Source of the DNA: a candidate division LCP-89 bacterium
Lineage (GTDB): Bacteria > Electryoneota > B3-LCP
Reading direction: 5' to 3'
Assembly (NCBI GenBank): GCA_025774735.1
Contig: JALGZU010000366.1
Location: 1 to 5,956, forward strand
DNA length: 5,956 bases
In this document: in pieces, positions 1 to 4,848 of the stretch
Layout of the letters: each line of letters starts with the position of its first letter
Position numbering within the stretch: position 1 is the stretch's first letter
Notes under the pieces: generated by a model
The model's input: only the letters and a program-made list of their open reading frames with translations
Told to the model about the DNA's origin: nothing
The model's database searches: none
Made by a program: the position numbers and the translations under genes

Positions 1-269
1 AAGAGCTTGTCCACACCGGTGGTTTCGGCATCTATCGCGGACTTGATCAATTCCCACCGCAGATGAAGTCCACGCAAATGGATTGCCAGAAAGACCTCCT
101 CCTTGTTGCGGAAATACTTGTACAGTGAGGATCGACTGAACTTCGTCTTCTTTGCTATTTCTACAAAGGTAGTTCGCTCGTACCCTTTAGAAAACATGAT
201 GGCTTCGGCGGCGTCGATAATTTCTTCGATGCGGCTCTGTCGTTCCCGTCTGCGTCTTCCCATTGACAT
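1..269 (-). CDS. TetR/AcrR-family transcriptional regulator, N-terminal part (cut by window edge)
   Basis: I translated the 89 visible codons from the ATG at 269. Residues 14-60 match the TetR DNA-binding domain: a first helix (IEEIIDAAEAIMFSKGY), then the helix-turn-helix ending in the family hallmark SRSSLYKYFRNKEEVF. The arginine-rich start (GRRRRERQSR) is usual for the family. Such proteins are cytoplasmic dimers that mostly repress and release DNA on ligand binding; the ligand domain lies outside the window, so no ligand can be proposed. Start choice is uncertain: ATG codons at 269 and 263 are in frame and neither has a good Shine-Dalgarno site. The gene follows the beta-helix gene on the same strand after a gap of about 92 bp and seems to have its own promoter with a palindrome over the start site, which suggests autoregulation. 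The family assignment is firm; the targets are unknown. Confidence 0.9.
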   Translation of the reverse strand, partial: MSMGRRRRERQSRIEEIIDAAEAIMFSKGYERTTFVEIAKKTKFSRSSLYKYFRNKEEVFLAIHLRGLHLRWELIKSAIDAETTGVDKL

Positions 270-295
270 GTCTTTTACTTTACATTGAGTTCATT

Positions 296-314
296 TTATA
301 ACGTAACGTAAAAA
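296..314. promoter_or_regulatory. Imperfect palindrome, candidate TetR autoregulatory operator
   Basis: The core ACGTAACGT (301-309) is a perfect odd palindrome centred on 305. Matching pairs continue outwards at 299/311, 297/313 and 296/314, with mismatches at 300/310 and 298/312. It overlaps the downstream edge of the proposed -10 box and the expected start site. A second inverted pair, TGAGTT at 286-291 and AACTCA at 323-328, is centred close by at 307. TetR-family proteins commonly bind palindromes in this position to repress their own gene; that this protein binds here is inference. Confidence 0.4.
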
Positions 315-339
315 TAAGTAAAAACTCACTTCCAGTCAA
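311..339 (-). promoter_or_regulatory. Putative sigma-70 promoter of the TetR-family gene
   Basis: Reading the minus strand, TTGACT (339-334) is followed after 17 bp by TATTTT (316-311). The -35 box matches five of six consensus bases and the -10 box four of six, with ideal spacing. It points at the TetR gene, whose start is about 42 bp further on. I see no intrinsic terminator for the beta-helix gene between its stop and this promoter, so read-through may also reach the TetR gene. Confidence 0.5.
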
Positions 340-361
340 GGAAATTCTTGGCCGCTAGTAA

Positions 362-2257
362 CTACTTCATCAACACCATTTTCCCGCTGGCAGTGAAACC
401 ACCCGCCTCCAGCCGGTACAGGTACACACCTGATGTCAATTTCGAGCCGTCGAATGCGACTTCATGGATTCCCGCATCCCGCCAGCCCTCGACCAGGGTG
501 GTCACAAGGCGACCTGAAATGTCGTAAACGCTCAGATTGACACGGGTGGCTTCCGGCAAGGCGAACCTGATTGTTGTGACAGGGTTGAACGGATTGGGAT
601 AAGCATTGAAAAGGGCAAATTCAGTGGGAGGCTCAACGGCTGGTAAGCTGATCCACTCACCAAAGCTCTCACCCGAGTTGAACCAATCACCTATACGGAT
701 TTTATCACCTCCAGTTTCCAGCTTTTCCAGCGGGAATGAATCGGTGTCTATTACCGAGTCGGGGTATATCCCGATGTAAGCACAGTATTGATAGATTCCT
801 GGTGGCGCAAAATCCGGTACGTCCTGAATGCGATCCCTGTCGATGGATGCGTTGCCAGGCAGATCAAGGTTGACCGGCCCCATTACCGCAACTGTGTAAA
901 ATCCGTTGGGCTTGAGGACGTCACACCAGACATCACAGTTTACAAGCCAGGGTACCGTGTTCTCGGCCTCGATGTTGTAGTCGAAACTACCACCGGATGC
1001 AGGGATGATGATCGGGAGATTGTAAGGGGTTAGGATTATTGTTTGAGGCGGTGGTGGTGGAGGCGGTAGATACGGTGGATAATGGTAGCCCATATCCACG
1101 ATACCCTCATCGGGAACTTCATCGGTACGCGTTGTGCCGCTTGTAAATGGTGATGCAGGATCACCTGCATCGACACAGGGGCTTTGTTGGGACTGTCCGG
1201 CAGCAATCTGGCTCAGGTAATAATCTCCGGCGGGGCCGGGGACGAAGAGTGGATCAGCGTCAATGTTGCCGTTGCCAGGCCAGCCGCCTTCAACCAAACT
1301 GTACTCTAAGGTAACTGAACAACCAATATTTACGATGAAAGGATCGCCATTCCCATAAATAATATTATTTCGCCCAAATTGATGGGAATTATTCCAAACC
1401 TCTAAAGCAAATGCGCCGTTATTACATATGGTATTGTTCACTAATTCTGGAGAACTTCCGACGAGAGCAGTAATTGCCCCTTGATTGTTATTGCAAACTT
1501 GATTGCCAGACATGAGTGGATTCGAAGAATAAGCCATGTCTATGCAACCACCACCAACGAAATTCATTGTATTCCAGTTAATTATATTATTTCTTATAAT
1601 TGGAGATCCGATTATGCTTAACCCCGAAGCACGCTGACTCACTGCATGATTATATGAGATATCATTATTTTCTATCAGACCATCTTCACACCACCATATA
1701 ATGCCCGCACCATGATCTGCAACATTATATTGCACGACATTATTGAAAAAATGGTTGTTTGAGCAATTTTCCATGTAAATACCGCCACCAAATTGGCTTA
1801 GTGCTCGATTTTCAGCTATCATGCTATATCCAACATTCAACGGTGAATTGACACAATAAATTCCACCTCCGTTATTATCCGGTTCGAGACCGGTGGCATA
1901 GCCATTTTTTATGATACAGTACATCAAAATGCTTTCACCGGTGGCATCCATCAACCGTATCCCATGCCAGCCTTCGCTTGTATCTGACGCTGCAAAGAGA
2001 ATCGAATCGGTTTCAGTTCCCTCAGCCAAGAGCCAGCCGTTGACGATTAGCTTGTAGTGTCCCTGAAAGATCACATCAACGCCTGGCTCTATTACCAGGG
2101 AATCGCTACTTTGAACAGTTATCTCACCTTCGATTAAATAAGGCGAACCCACCGCTTCCCAAGTACCAGATACATCTCCCCCTGGAACCGTTGTCTGCGC
2201 TGCGACGAACGCGGTTGCCACCATCACCCCCATGAGTATCAAGAATCGTCTGAACAT
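362..2257 (-). CDS. Secreted right-handed beta-helix protein with C-terminal Por/type IX-like sorting domain
   Basis: The product has 631 residues. Residues 1-20 form a signal peptide (basic start, hydrophobic core, likely cut after VAA). Residues 25-110 resemble the lead-in common to bacterial surface beta-helix proteins (EPGVDVIFQGHYKLIVNG, then EGWHGIRLMDAT). Residues 110-340 are Asn/Gly/Ile-rich coils of parallel beta-helix type, with recurring GGGIY, IENNDIS and IRNNIIN motifs. A proline hinge follows (seven P at 398-404), then an Ig-like beta domain at about 405-513. Residues 551-631 form the C-terminal sorting domain: YPNPFNPVTTIRFALPEA, a YDISGRLV strand, SGVYLYRLEAGG and KMVLMK. Such domains send proteins through the type IX system to the outer surface; whether this cell has that system cannot be seen here. 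Catalytic function is not evident: beta-helices can be polysaccharide lyases, adhesins or structural proteins. The start has a strong GGAGGAG site at 2270-2264. The beta-helix core is much more AT-rich than the rest of the gene. Confidence 0.85.
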   Translation of the reverse strand: MFRRFLILMGVMVATAFVAAQTTVPGGDVSGTWEAVGSPYLIEGEITVQSSDSLVIEPGVDVIFQGHYKLIVNGWLLAEGTETDSILFAASDTSEGWHGIRLMDATGESILMYCIIKNGYATGLEPDNNGGGIYCVNSPLNVGYSMIAENRALSQFGGGIYMENCSNNHFFNNVVQYNVADHGAGIIWWCEDGLIENNDISYNHAVSQRASGLSIIGSPIIRNNIINWNTMNFVGGGCIDMAYSSNPLMSGNQVCNNNQGAITALVGSSPELVNNTICNNGAFALEVWNNSHQFGRNNIIYGNGDPFIVNIGCSVTLEYSLVEGGWPGNGNIDADPLFVPGPAGDYYLSQIAAGQSQQSPCVDAGDPASPFTSGTTRTDEVPDEGIVDMGYHYPPYLPPPPPPPQTIILTPYNLPIIIPASGGSFDYNIEAENTVPWLVNCDVWCDVLKPNGFYTVAVMGPVNLDLPGNASIDRDRIQDVPDFAPPGIYQYCAYIGIYPDSVIDTDSFPLEKLETGGDKIRIGDWFNSGESFGEWISLPAVEPPTEFALFNAYPNPFNPVTTIRFALPEATRVNLSVYDISGRLVTTLVEGWRDAGIHEVAFDGSKLTSGVYLYRLEAGGFTASGKMVLMK

Positions 2258-2398
2258 TTTTCACTCCTCCACAAAAAGAAAAAAGCACGCCCTCTCATCC
2301 CCCCGGTTGGATGATATCGGCTGTGCTCTTTATAGGCACTCCTACTTGTTTTAAGACCGGTGACGACGTCGCAGAAGCTGCTCGTGGTCTCAGATTTT
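2258..2398 (-). promoter_or_regulatory. Structured 5' leader of the beta-helix gene, candidate cis-acting RNA
   Basis: Between the expected transcription start (about 2398) and the ATG at 2257 lie about 140 nt that fold in three parts on the minus strand. First is a compound stem: AGACC (2390-2386) with GGTCT (2358-2354), enclosing ACGA/TCGT and GCAG/CTGC. Second is a small hairpin, TAGG (2344-2341) with CCTA (2336-2333). Third is a terminator-like hairpin listed separately. GCAC at 2326-2323 can pair either with the upstream GTGC (2339-2336) or with the downstream GTGC inside the terminator, so two exclusive folds are possible. I compared it from memory with c-di-GMP, preQ1, THF, fluoride, guanidine and ZTP riboswitch cores and recognised none. 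Pairings were found by eye, without energy calculation. Confidence 0.45.
2279..2330 (-). terminator. Terminator-like hairpin (possible attenuator) before the beta-helix gene
   Basis: On the minus strand AAGAGCAC (2330-2323) can pair with GTGCTTTT (2288-2281, one G-T pair), then GCC with GGC past a bulged A, and an inner stem TCATCC with GGATGA closes over a GC-rich loop. A run of six T (2284-2279) overlaps and follows the 3' arm, then C and five more T. The hairpin ends about nine bases before the ribosome binding site GGAGGAG. A terminator inside a leader, this close to the start, is typical of attenuation control; a plain terminator would silence the gene. Confidence 0.5.
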
Positions 2399-2403
2399 AG
2401 AAC

Positions 2404-2432
2404 AATATACAGAAAATAATTTCGTTTGTCAA
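2404..2432 (-). promoter_or_regulatory. Strong sigma-70 promoter of the beta-helix gene
   Basis: The minus strand shows a perfect TTGACA -35 box (2432-2427), a 17-bp spacer and TATATT (2409-2404), five of six matches to the -10 consensus. The expected start is about 2398. It lies between the terminator of the ribosomal operon and the beta-helix gene, so this gene is a separate transcription unit. Confidence 0.8.
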
Positions 2433-2458
2433 GGGATATTTTTGCTTGAAACGAAATT
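2418..2458. promoter_or_regulatory. 10-bp inverted repeat overlapping the -35 box, candidate operator
   Basis: AATTTCGTTT (2418-2427) and AAACGAAATT (2449-2458) are perfect inverted copies, 21 bp apart and 31 bp centre to centre (about three helical turns). A nested pair, TCAAG (2429-2433) and CTTGA (2445-2449), extends the symmetry with a small offset. The left arm runs into the spacer side of the -35 box, so a dimeric or tetrameric protein bound here should affect polymerase. The regulator is unknown. Confidence 0.5.
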
Positions 2459-2475
2459 TTTATGATTGCTGGAAG

Positions 2476-2501
2476 AAAAAAGGCAGGGAAAAATCCCTGC
2501 C
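2476..2501 (-). terminator. Rho-independent terminator of the rpsF-ssb/rpsR-rplI operon
   Basis: On the minus strand GGCAGGGA (2501-2494), loop TTTT, TCCCTGCC (2489-2482) form a perfect 8-bp stem followed at once by six T (2481-2476). This is a textbook intrinsic terminator and lies 93 nt after the rplI stop codon. Confidence 0.85.
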
Positions 2502-2580
2502 CTGCGAATACTACTACAAAATGGCGGGGGAAGCACCCCCGCCCTACGAAAATCCTTTATCAGCGGGGGCAAGCCCCCGC
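2482..2580. repeat. Cluster of three short GC-rich palindromes (REP-like)
   Basis: Three perfect hairpins follow each other: GGCAGGGA/TCCCTGCC at 2482-2501, GGCGGGGG/CCCCCGCC at 2523-2543, and GCGGGGG/CCCCCGC at 2563-2580. They start about 40 bp apart. The first two share a tail just after the stem, CTGCGAATA and CTACGAAAA, which suggests copies of one element. Loops differ while stems stay paired. Together with the terminator, promoter and leader entries, this accounts for the 336-bp stretch between rplI and the beta-helix gene, in which I see no coding sequence. Confidence 0.7.
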
Positions 2581-2593
2581 ACTCCAAAGTCAG

Positions 2594-3061
2594 TTACTTC
2601 TTCTTTTCTTCTTCGTCCTCTTCTTTGACGACGGACACCTGAACAAGGGCGTTCACGTCCTCGTGGAGGTGGACGCGCACCTGGTAGGTACCCAGGAGCC
2701 GGATGGGTTCATCCAGGACGATCTTGCGGCGGTCCAGTTCAATGTTCTGCTCAGCCAGGAGTTCGGCGATATCGCTGGACGTCACGGAACCGAACAGGCG
2801 GCCCTCTTCGCCCGCTTTGCGCGTGGCTATGACGGTCGCGTTGGAAAGCACGGCAGCCAGATCTTCAGCTCCCTTTTGTTTATGAGCCTGCTTCTTCAAC
2901 TGGAGCCGCTCTTCTTCCTGCAAAATGTTCATGAATTTTGCAGTAGCAGGATAGACAATGCCCCGGGGGATCAGAAAATTGCGGGCGTAGCCGGCCTTGA
3001 CGTTTATCGTCGCGCCCATCTTCCCCAGGGATTCGTAATCTTGACGGAGTACTACTTTCAT
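2594..3061 (-). CDS. rplI: 50S ribosomal protein L9
   Basis: The 155-residue product begins MKVVLRQDYESLGKMG, continues with the L9 signature GYARNFLIPRG near residues 24-34, then a long charged connecting helix (QEEERLQLKKQAHKQKGAEDLA) and the C-terminal rRNA-binding domain (GRLFGSVTSSDIAELL). Both domains are complete and the length is close to the usual 150. It ends in a charged tail, KEEDEEEKKK. L9 binds 23S rRNA domain V at the base of the L1 stalk. I chose the ATG at 3061; the adjacent ATG at 3064 is equally possible. The frame stays open upstream to a TTG at 3121, but those residues match nothing in L9. No clear Shine-Dalgarno site precedes the start. It is the last gene of the operon, about 96 bp after S18, and is followed by a strong terminator. 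Confidence 0.96.
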   Translation of the reverse strand: MKVVLRQDYESLGKMGATINVKAGYARNFLIPRGIVYPATAKFMNILQEEERLQLKKQAHKQKGAEDLAAVLSNATVIATRKAGEEGRLFGSVTSSDIAELLAEQNIELDRRKIVLDEPIRLLGTYQVRVHLHEDVNALVQVSVVKEEDEEEKKK

Positions 3062-3157
3062 CATAAGACCATATTTCTGGACAGCCGCTGCACCGAACTT
3101 AAGGGATTTCGGATGTATCAACCAGACAGCGGAGTACCGGGTTTATCGTTCGCGAGG

Positions 3158-3901
3158 TTACTGTGGCATCGACTGCACGTAGGGGATTAACGCCAGGTGG
3201 CGCGCCCGCTTGATCGCTTTTACCAATTGCTTCTGATGTTTGGTGCAGGTTCCCGAAATGCGCCTGGGAATAATCTTACCGCGTTCCGTGGTGAAGCGGT
3301 TGAGGCGCTTTTCGTCTTTATAGTCGATGTGCAGGGTTCCGTTTTCACAGAACCGGCAGATTCGTTTCTTTAATATTGGTGATTCCTTGTTGGAGATTGG
3401 CTTTTCGAATTCAGCTTTGGTGAGGTCAGCCTCAGCACTTCCCCGGCTGAAAGACTCAGAACTGCTGTTAGAACTCAGGCTACTTCTGTTCTCATCAAGA
3501 TTCACGTCTTCAAATTGCTTAGCTTCTTCAAGCTCCCTCGTAGCTAAATCCTCTTTCTTGTTCAGAAATTGAATCCGGCGAGACTTGATTTCAATAATGT
3601 TGCGGTTGTAGCCTTCTTCGGTCTTGAAGGATCGGGACTGCAGTTCCCCTTCGACGAGAACGGCCGATCCCTTCTTCAGGTTCTGGTAACAGCTTTCAGC
3701 AAGCTTATACCAGGCTACTACACCTATAATGCAGACATCTTCCTTCCACTGTCCGGAGTTGTCCCGGAATTTGCGGTTTGAGGCAATGAGAAAGTTTGCT
3801 ACCGGCACCCCTCCAGTAGTCGTATGCCGAAAGGTGGGATCTTTGACCAAGTTGCCTGCGATAGTCACATTGTTGATATCCGGCATGCGAAGATCCGCCA
3901 T
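3158..3901 (-). CDS. ssb-rpsR: Fusion of single-stranded DNA-binding protein (N-terminal) and 30S ribosomal protein S18 (C-terminal)
   Basis: One uninterrupted frame of 247 residues joins two normally separate proteins. Residues 1-114 are a complete SSB OB-fold ([55 protein letters not shown]). Residues 115-176 form an acidic, serine-rich linker. Residues 177-247 are a complete S18 ([57 protein letters not shown]). C182, C185, C219 and H222 could bind zinc, as in the Cys-rich form of S18. The frame has no ATG between residue 6 and residue 245, so separate S18 would need a GTG (residue 133) or a non-standard start; an AAGGA lies seven bases before ATA at residue 176. The acidic C-terminal tip of free SSBs is missing. 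The start has a strong GAAGGAG site (3917-3911) inside the end of rpsF, six bases between the genes. The domain calls are firm; whether the cell makes one protein or two is open. Confidence 0.93.
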   Translation of the reverse strand: MADLRMPDINNVTIAGNLVKDPTFRHTTTGGVPVANFLIASNRKFRDNSGQWKEDVCIIGVVAWYKLAESCYQNLKKGSAVLVEGELQSRSFKTEEGYNRNIIEIKSRRIQFLNKKEDLATRELEEAKQFEDVNLDENRSSLSSNSSSESFSRGSAEADLTKAEFEKPISNKESPILKKRICRFCENGTLHIDYKDEKRLNRFTTERGKIIPRRISGTCTKHQKQLVKAIKRARHLALIPYVQSMPQ

Positions 3902-3907
3902 AATTTT

Positions 3908-4768
3908 TTACTCCTTCTCGGCTGGTCCTGTGTCCTCTAACCCCTCCTCTTCCTGGTGCTCTTCAGTATTATCAGCGGGAGATTCAGCGGTCACGTCACC
4001 GTCCGGTTTGGTATCCGCATCCACAGCAGGTGTCCGCTCCTTTTCTTCAGCGGGGGATTCGATTGCCGCGTCACCGTTCGGTTTGGCGTCCGCATCCGCA
4101 GCAGGTGCCTGCTTCTTTTCTTCAGCGGGGGATTCAACGGTCACGTCACCGTCCGGTTCGGCGTTCGCATCCACAGCAGGTGTCCGCTCCTTTTCTGCAG
4201 CGGGAGATTCGATAGCAGCGTCACCGCCCGGTTTGGCGTCCGCATCCGCAGCAGTCGCCCGCTTCTTTTCTTCAGCGGGGGATTCGATAGCCGCGTCACC
4301 GTCCGGTTTGGTGTCCGCATCCGCAGCAGGTGTCCGCTCCTTTTCTTCAGCGGGGGATTCGATTGCCGCGTCTCCGTCCGGTTCGGCGTCCGCATCCGCA
4401 GCAGGTACCCGCTCCTTCTCTGCATCGTACATCGCTTCCCGAGCCAAGCGCTCGGATTCGAGTTTCATCATCTTCAGAGTTCTGGCATCGCGATATAAAA
4501 GTAGATGACGAAAAACGAATGGCGATAGTTTCAAGTGGTGGTCGATCTGGGGAAGGACATTGCTGGTTGCCTTGAACTGCGTCATCAGATAATACCCGTA
4601 CTGACGGTCACCGATGGCGTAAGCCAGCTTCCTCTTGCCCCATTTTTCAACATTCAGAATCTCGACGTTCAGAGACTTGAGGAGATCAAGGAACTTGGTG
4701 ATGACCTCCTCCTGCTTCTCCGGAGCCAGCTGAGCATCGATGATAAACGTCAACTCGTAGTTTTTCAT
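3908..4768 (-). CDS. rpsF: 30S ribosomal protein S6 with long acidic repeat tail
   Basis: Of 286 residues, 1-100 are a normal S6 ferredoxin-like fold ([46 protein letters not shown]). S6 binds 16S rRNA on the platform of the small subunit as a dimer with S18. Family members are usually 95-130 residues. Here a helical stretch ([21 protein letters not shown]) leads into six tandem 25-residue repeats (120-269), each close to [24 protein letters not shown], then a final very acidic [17 protein letters not shown]. The tail is rich in Ala, Asp, Glu and Pro, so probably disordered. E. coli S6 receives a short glutamate tail from RimK; an encoded acidic tail is comparable in charge only. The start has a strong GGAGGG site (4779-4774). 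It is the first gene of the operon and is followed by ssb-rpsR after six bases. The S6 identity is certain; the purpose of the tail is unknown. Confidence 0.95.
   Translation of the reverse strand: MKNYELTFIIDAQLAPEKQEEVITKFLDLLKSLNVEILNVEKWGKRKLAYAIGDRQYGYYLMTQFKATSNVLPQIDHHLKLSPFVFRHLLLYRDARTLKMMKLESERLAREAMYDAEKERVPAADADAEPDGDAAIESPAEEKERTPAADADTKPDGDAAIESPAEEKKRATAADADAKPGGDAAIESPAAEKERTPAVDANAEPDGDVTVESPAEEKKQAPAADADAKPNGDAAIESPAEEKERTPAVDADTKPDGDVTAESPADNTEEHQEEEGLEDTGPAEKE
3962..4411 (-). repeat. In-frame tandem repeat, six copies of 75 bp, within rpsF
   Basis: Six units of exactly 75 bp (boundaries 4411, 4336, 4261, 4186, 4111, 4036) encode six 25-residue repeats without any length change. 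Copies are very similar in DNA and protein. Units 2, 4 and 6 begin RTPA, while units 1, 3 and 5 begin RVP, RAT and QAP. Units 1, 3 and 5 end in KE, while units 2 and 4 end in KK. This fits a 150-bp higher-order unit that was duplicated. Units 4 and 6 also share GDVT in place of GDAA. The last unit has diverged at its end (DNTE). Confidence 0.95.
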
Positions 4769-4773
4769 CTTTT

Positions 4774-4820
4774 CCCTCCGGTCCTTCGCCTCATCCCGCC
4801 GCGAGCGGGGATGAGGAGGG
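4774..4820 (-). promoter_or_regulatory. rpsF leader hairpin with sequence complementary to the Shine-Dalgarno site
   Basis: On the minus strand CCTCATCCC (4816-4808) pairs with GGGATGAGG (4797-4789); past a bulged C the stem gains GC/GC, with a five-base loop. No T run follows on either strand, so it is a poor terminator. CCCTCC (4820-4815), overlapping the foot of the stem, is the exact complement of the rpsF Shine-Dalgarno GGAGGG (4779-4774), so a fold that hides the ribosome site is possible. Many bacteria have an S6:S18-binding RNA motif with a key CCG upstream of rpsF; a CCG sits at the bulge here (4808-4806), but I cannot confirm the motif. I see no convincing promoter between hppA and rpsF; a weak CATAAT is present near 4832-4827. 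Confidence 0.45.
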
Positions 4821-4848
4821 GTTATTTATTATGGATTGTTTCCTTATA

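Noticed and set aside
103..288. Small plus-strand frames opposite the TetR gene, the beta-helix gene (788-1033) and hppA (5529-5785)
   Set aside because: They are antisense to well-supported genes and show no recognisable protein features of their own.
3062..3121. N-terminal extension of L9 from a TTG at 3121
   Set aside because: The twenty extra residues match nothing in L9, whose standard start MKVVLRQDY falls at 3061. The TTG lacks a ribosome site.
2462..3190. Plus-strand frame of 242 codons opposite rplI
   Set aside because: It runs across the terminator, the palindromes and the whole of L9 in antisense and resembles no protein. L9 on the other strand is certain.
3330..3560. Fusion caused by a frameshift error between ssb and rpsR
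   Set aside because: Both domains and the linker are in one frame with ordinary codons and no out-of-frame remnant, so an indel error does not explain it. A base error at a lost stop codon cannot be excluded from sequence alone.
3962..4411. CRISPR-like or other non-coding array
   Set aside because: Units are contiguous 75-bp copies without unique spacers, and they keep the S6 frame exactly, so this is a coding minisatellite.
3729..4508. Long plus-strand frames over the S6 tail (also 3956-4498 and the minus-strand frame 4141-4425)
   Set aside because: The 75-bp repeat is a multiple of three and holds no stop in several frames, so all of them stay open. The products are low-complexity echoes of the repeat, while the minus-strand S6 frame has a true domain and a ribosome site.
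4789..4816. Intrinsic terminator between hppA and rpsF
   Set aside because: The hairpin is strong but no T run follows it on either strand, and it sits directly before the rpsF ribosome site. A leader control element is more likely.
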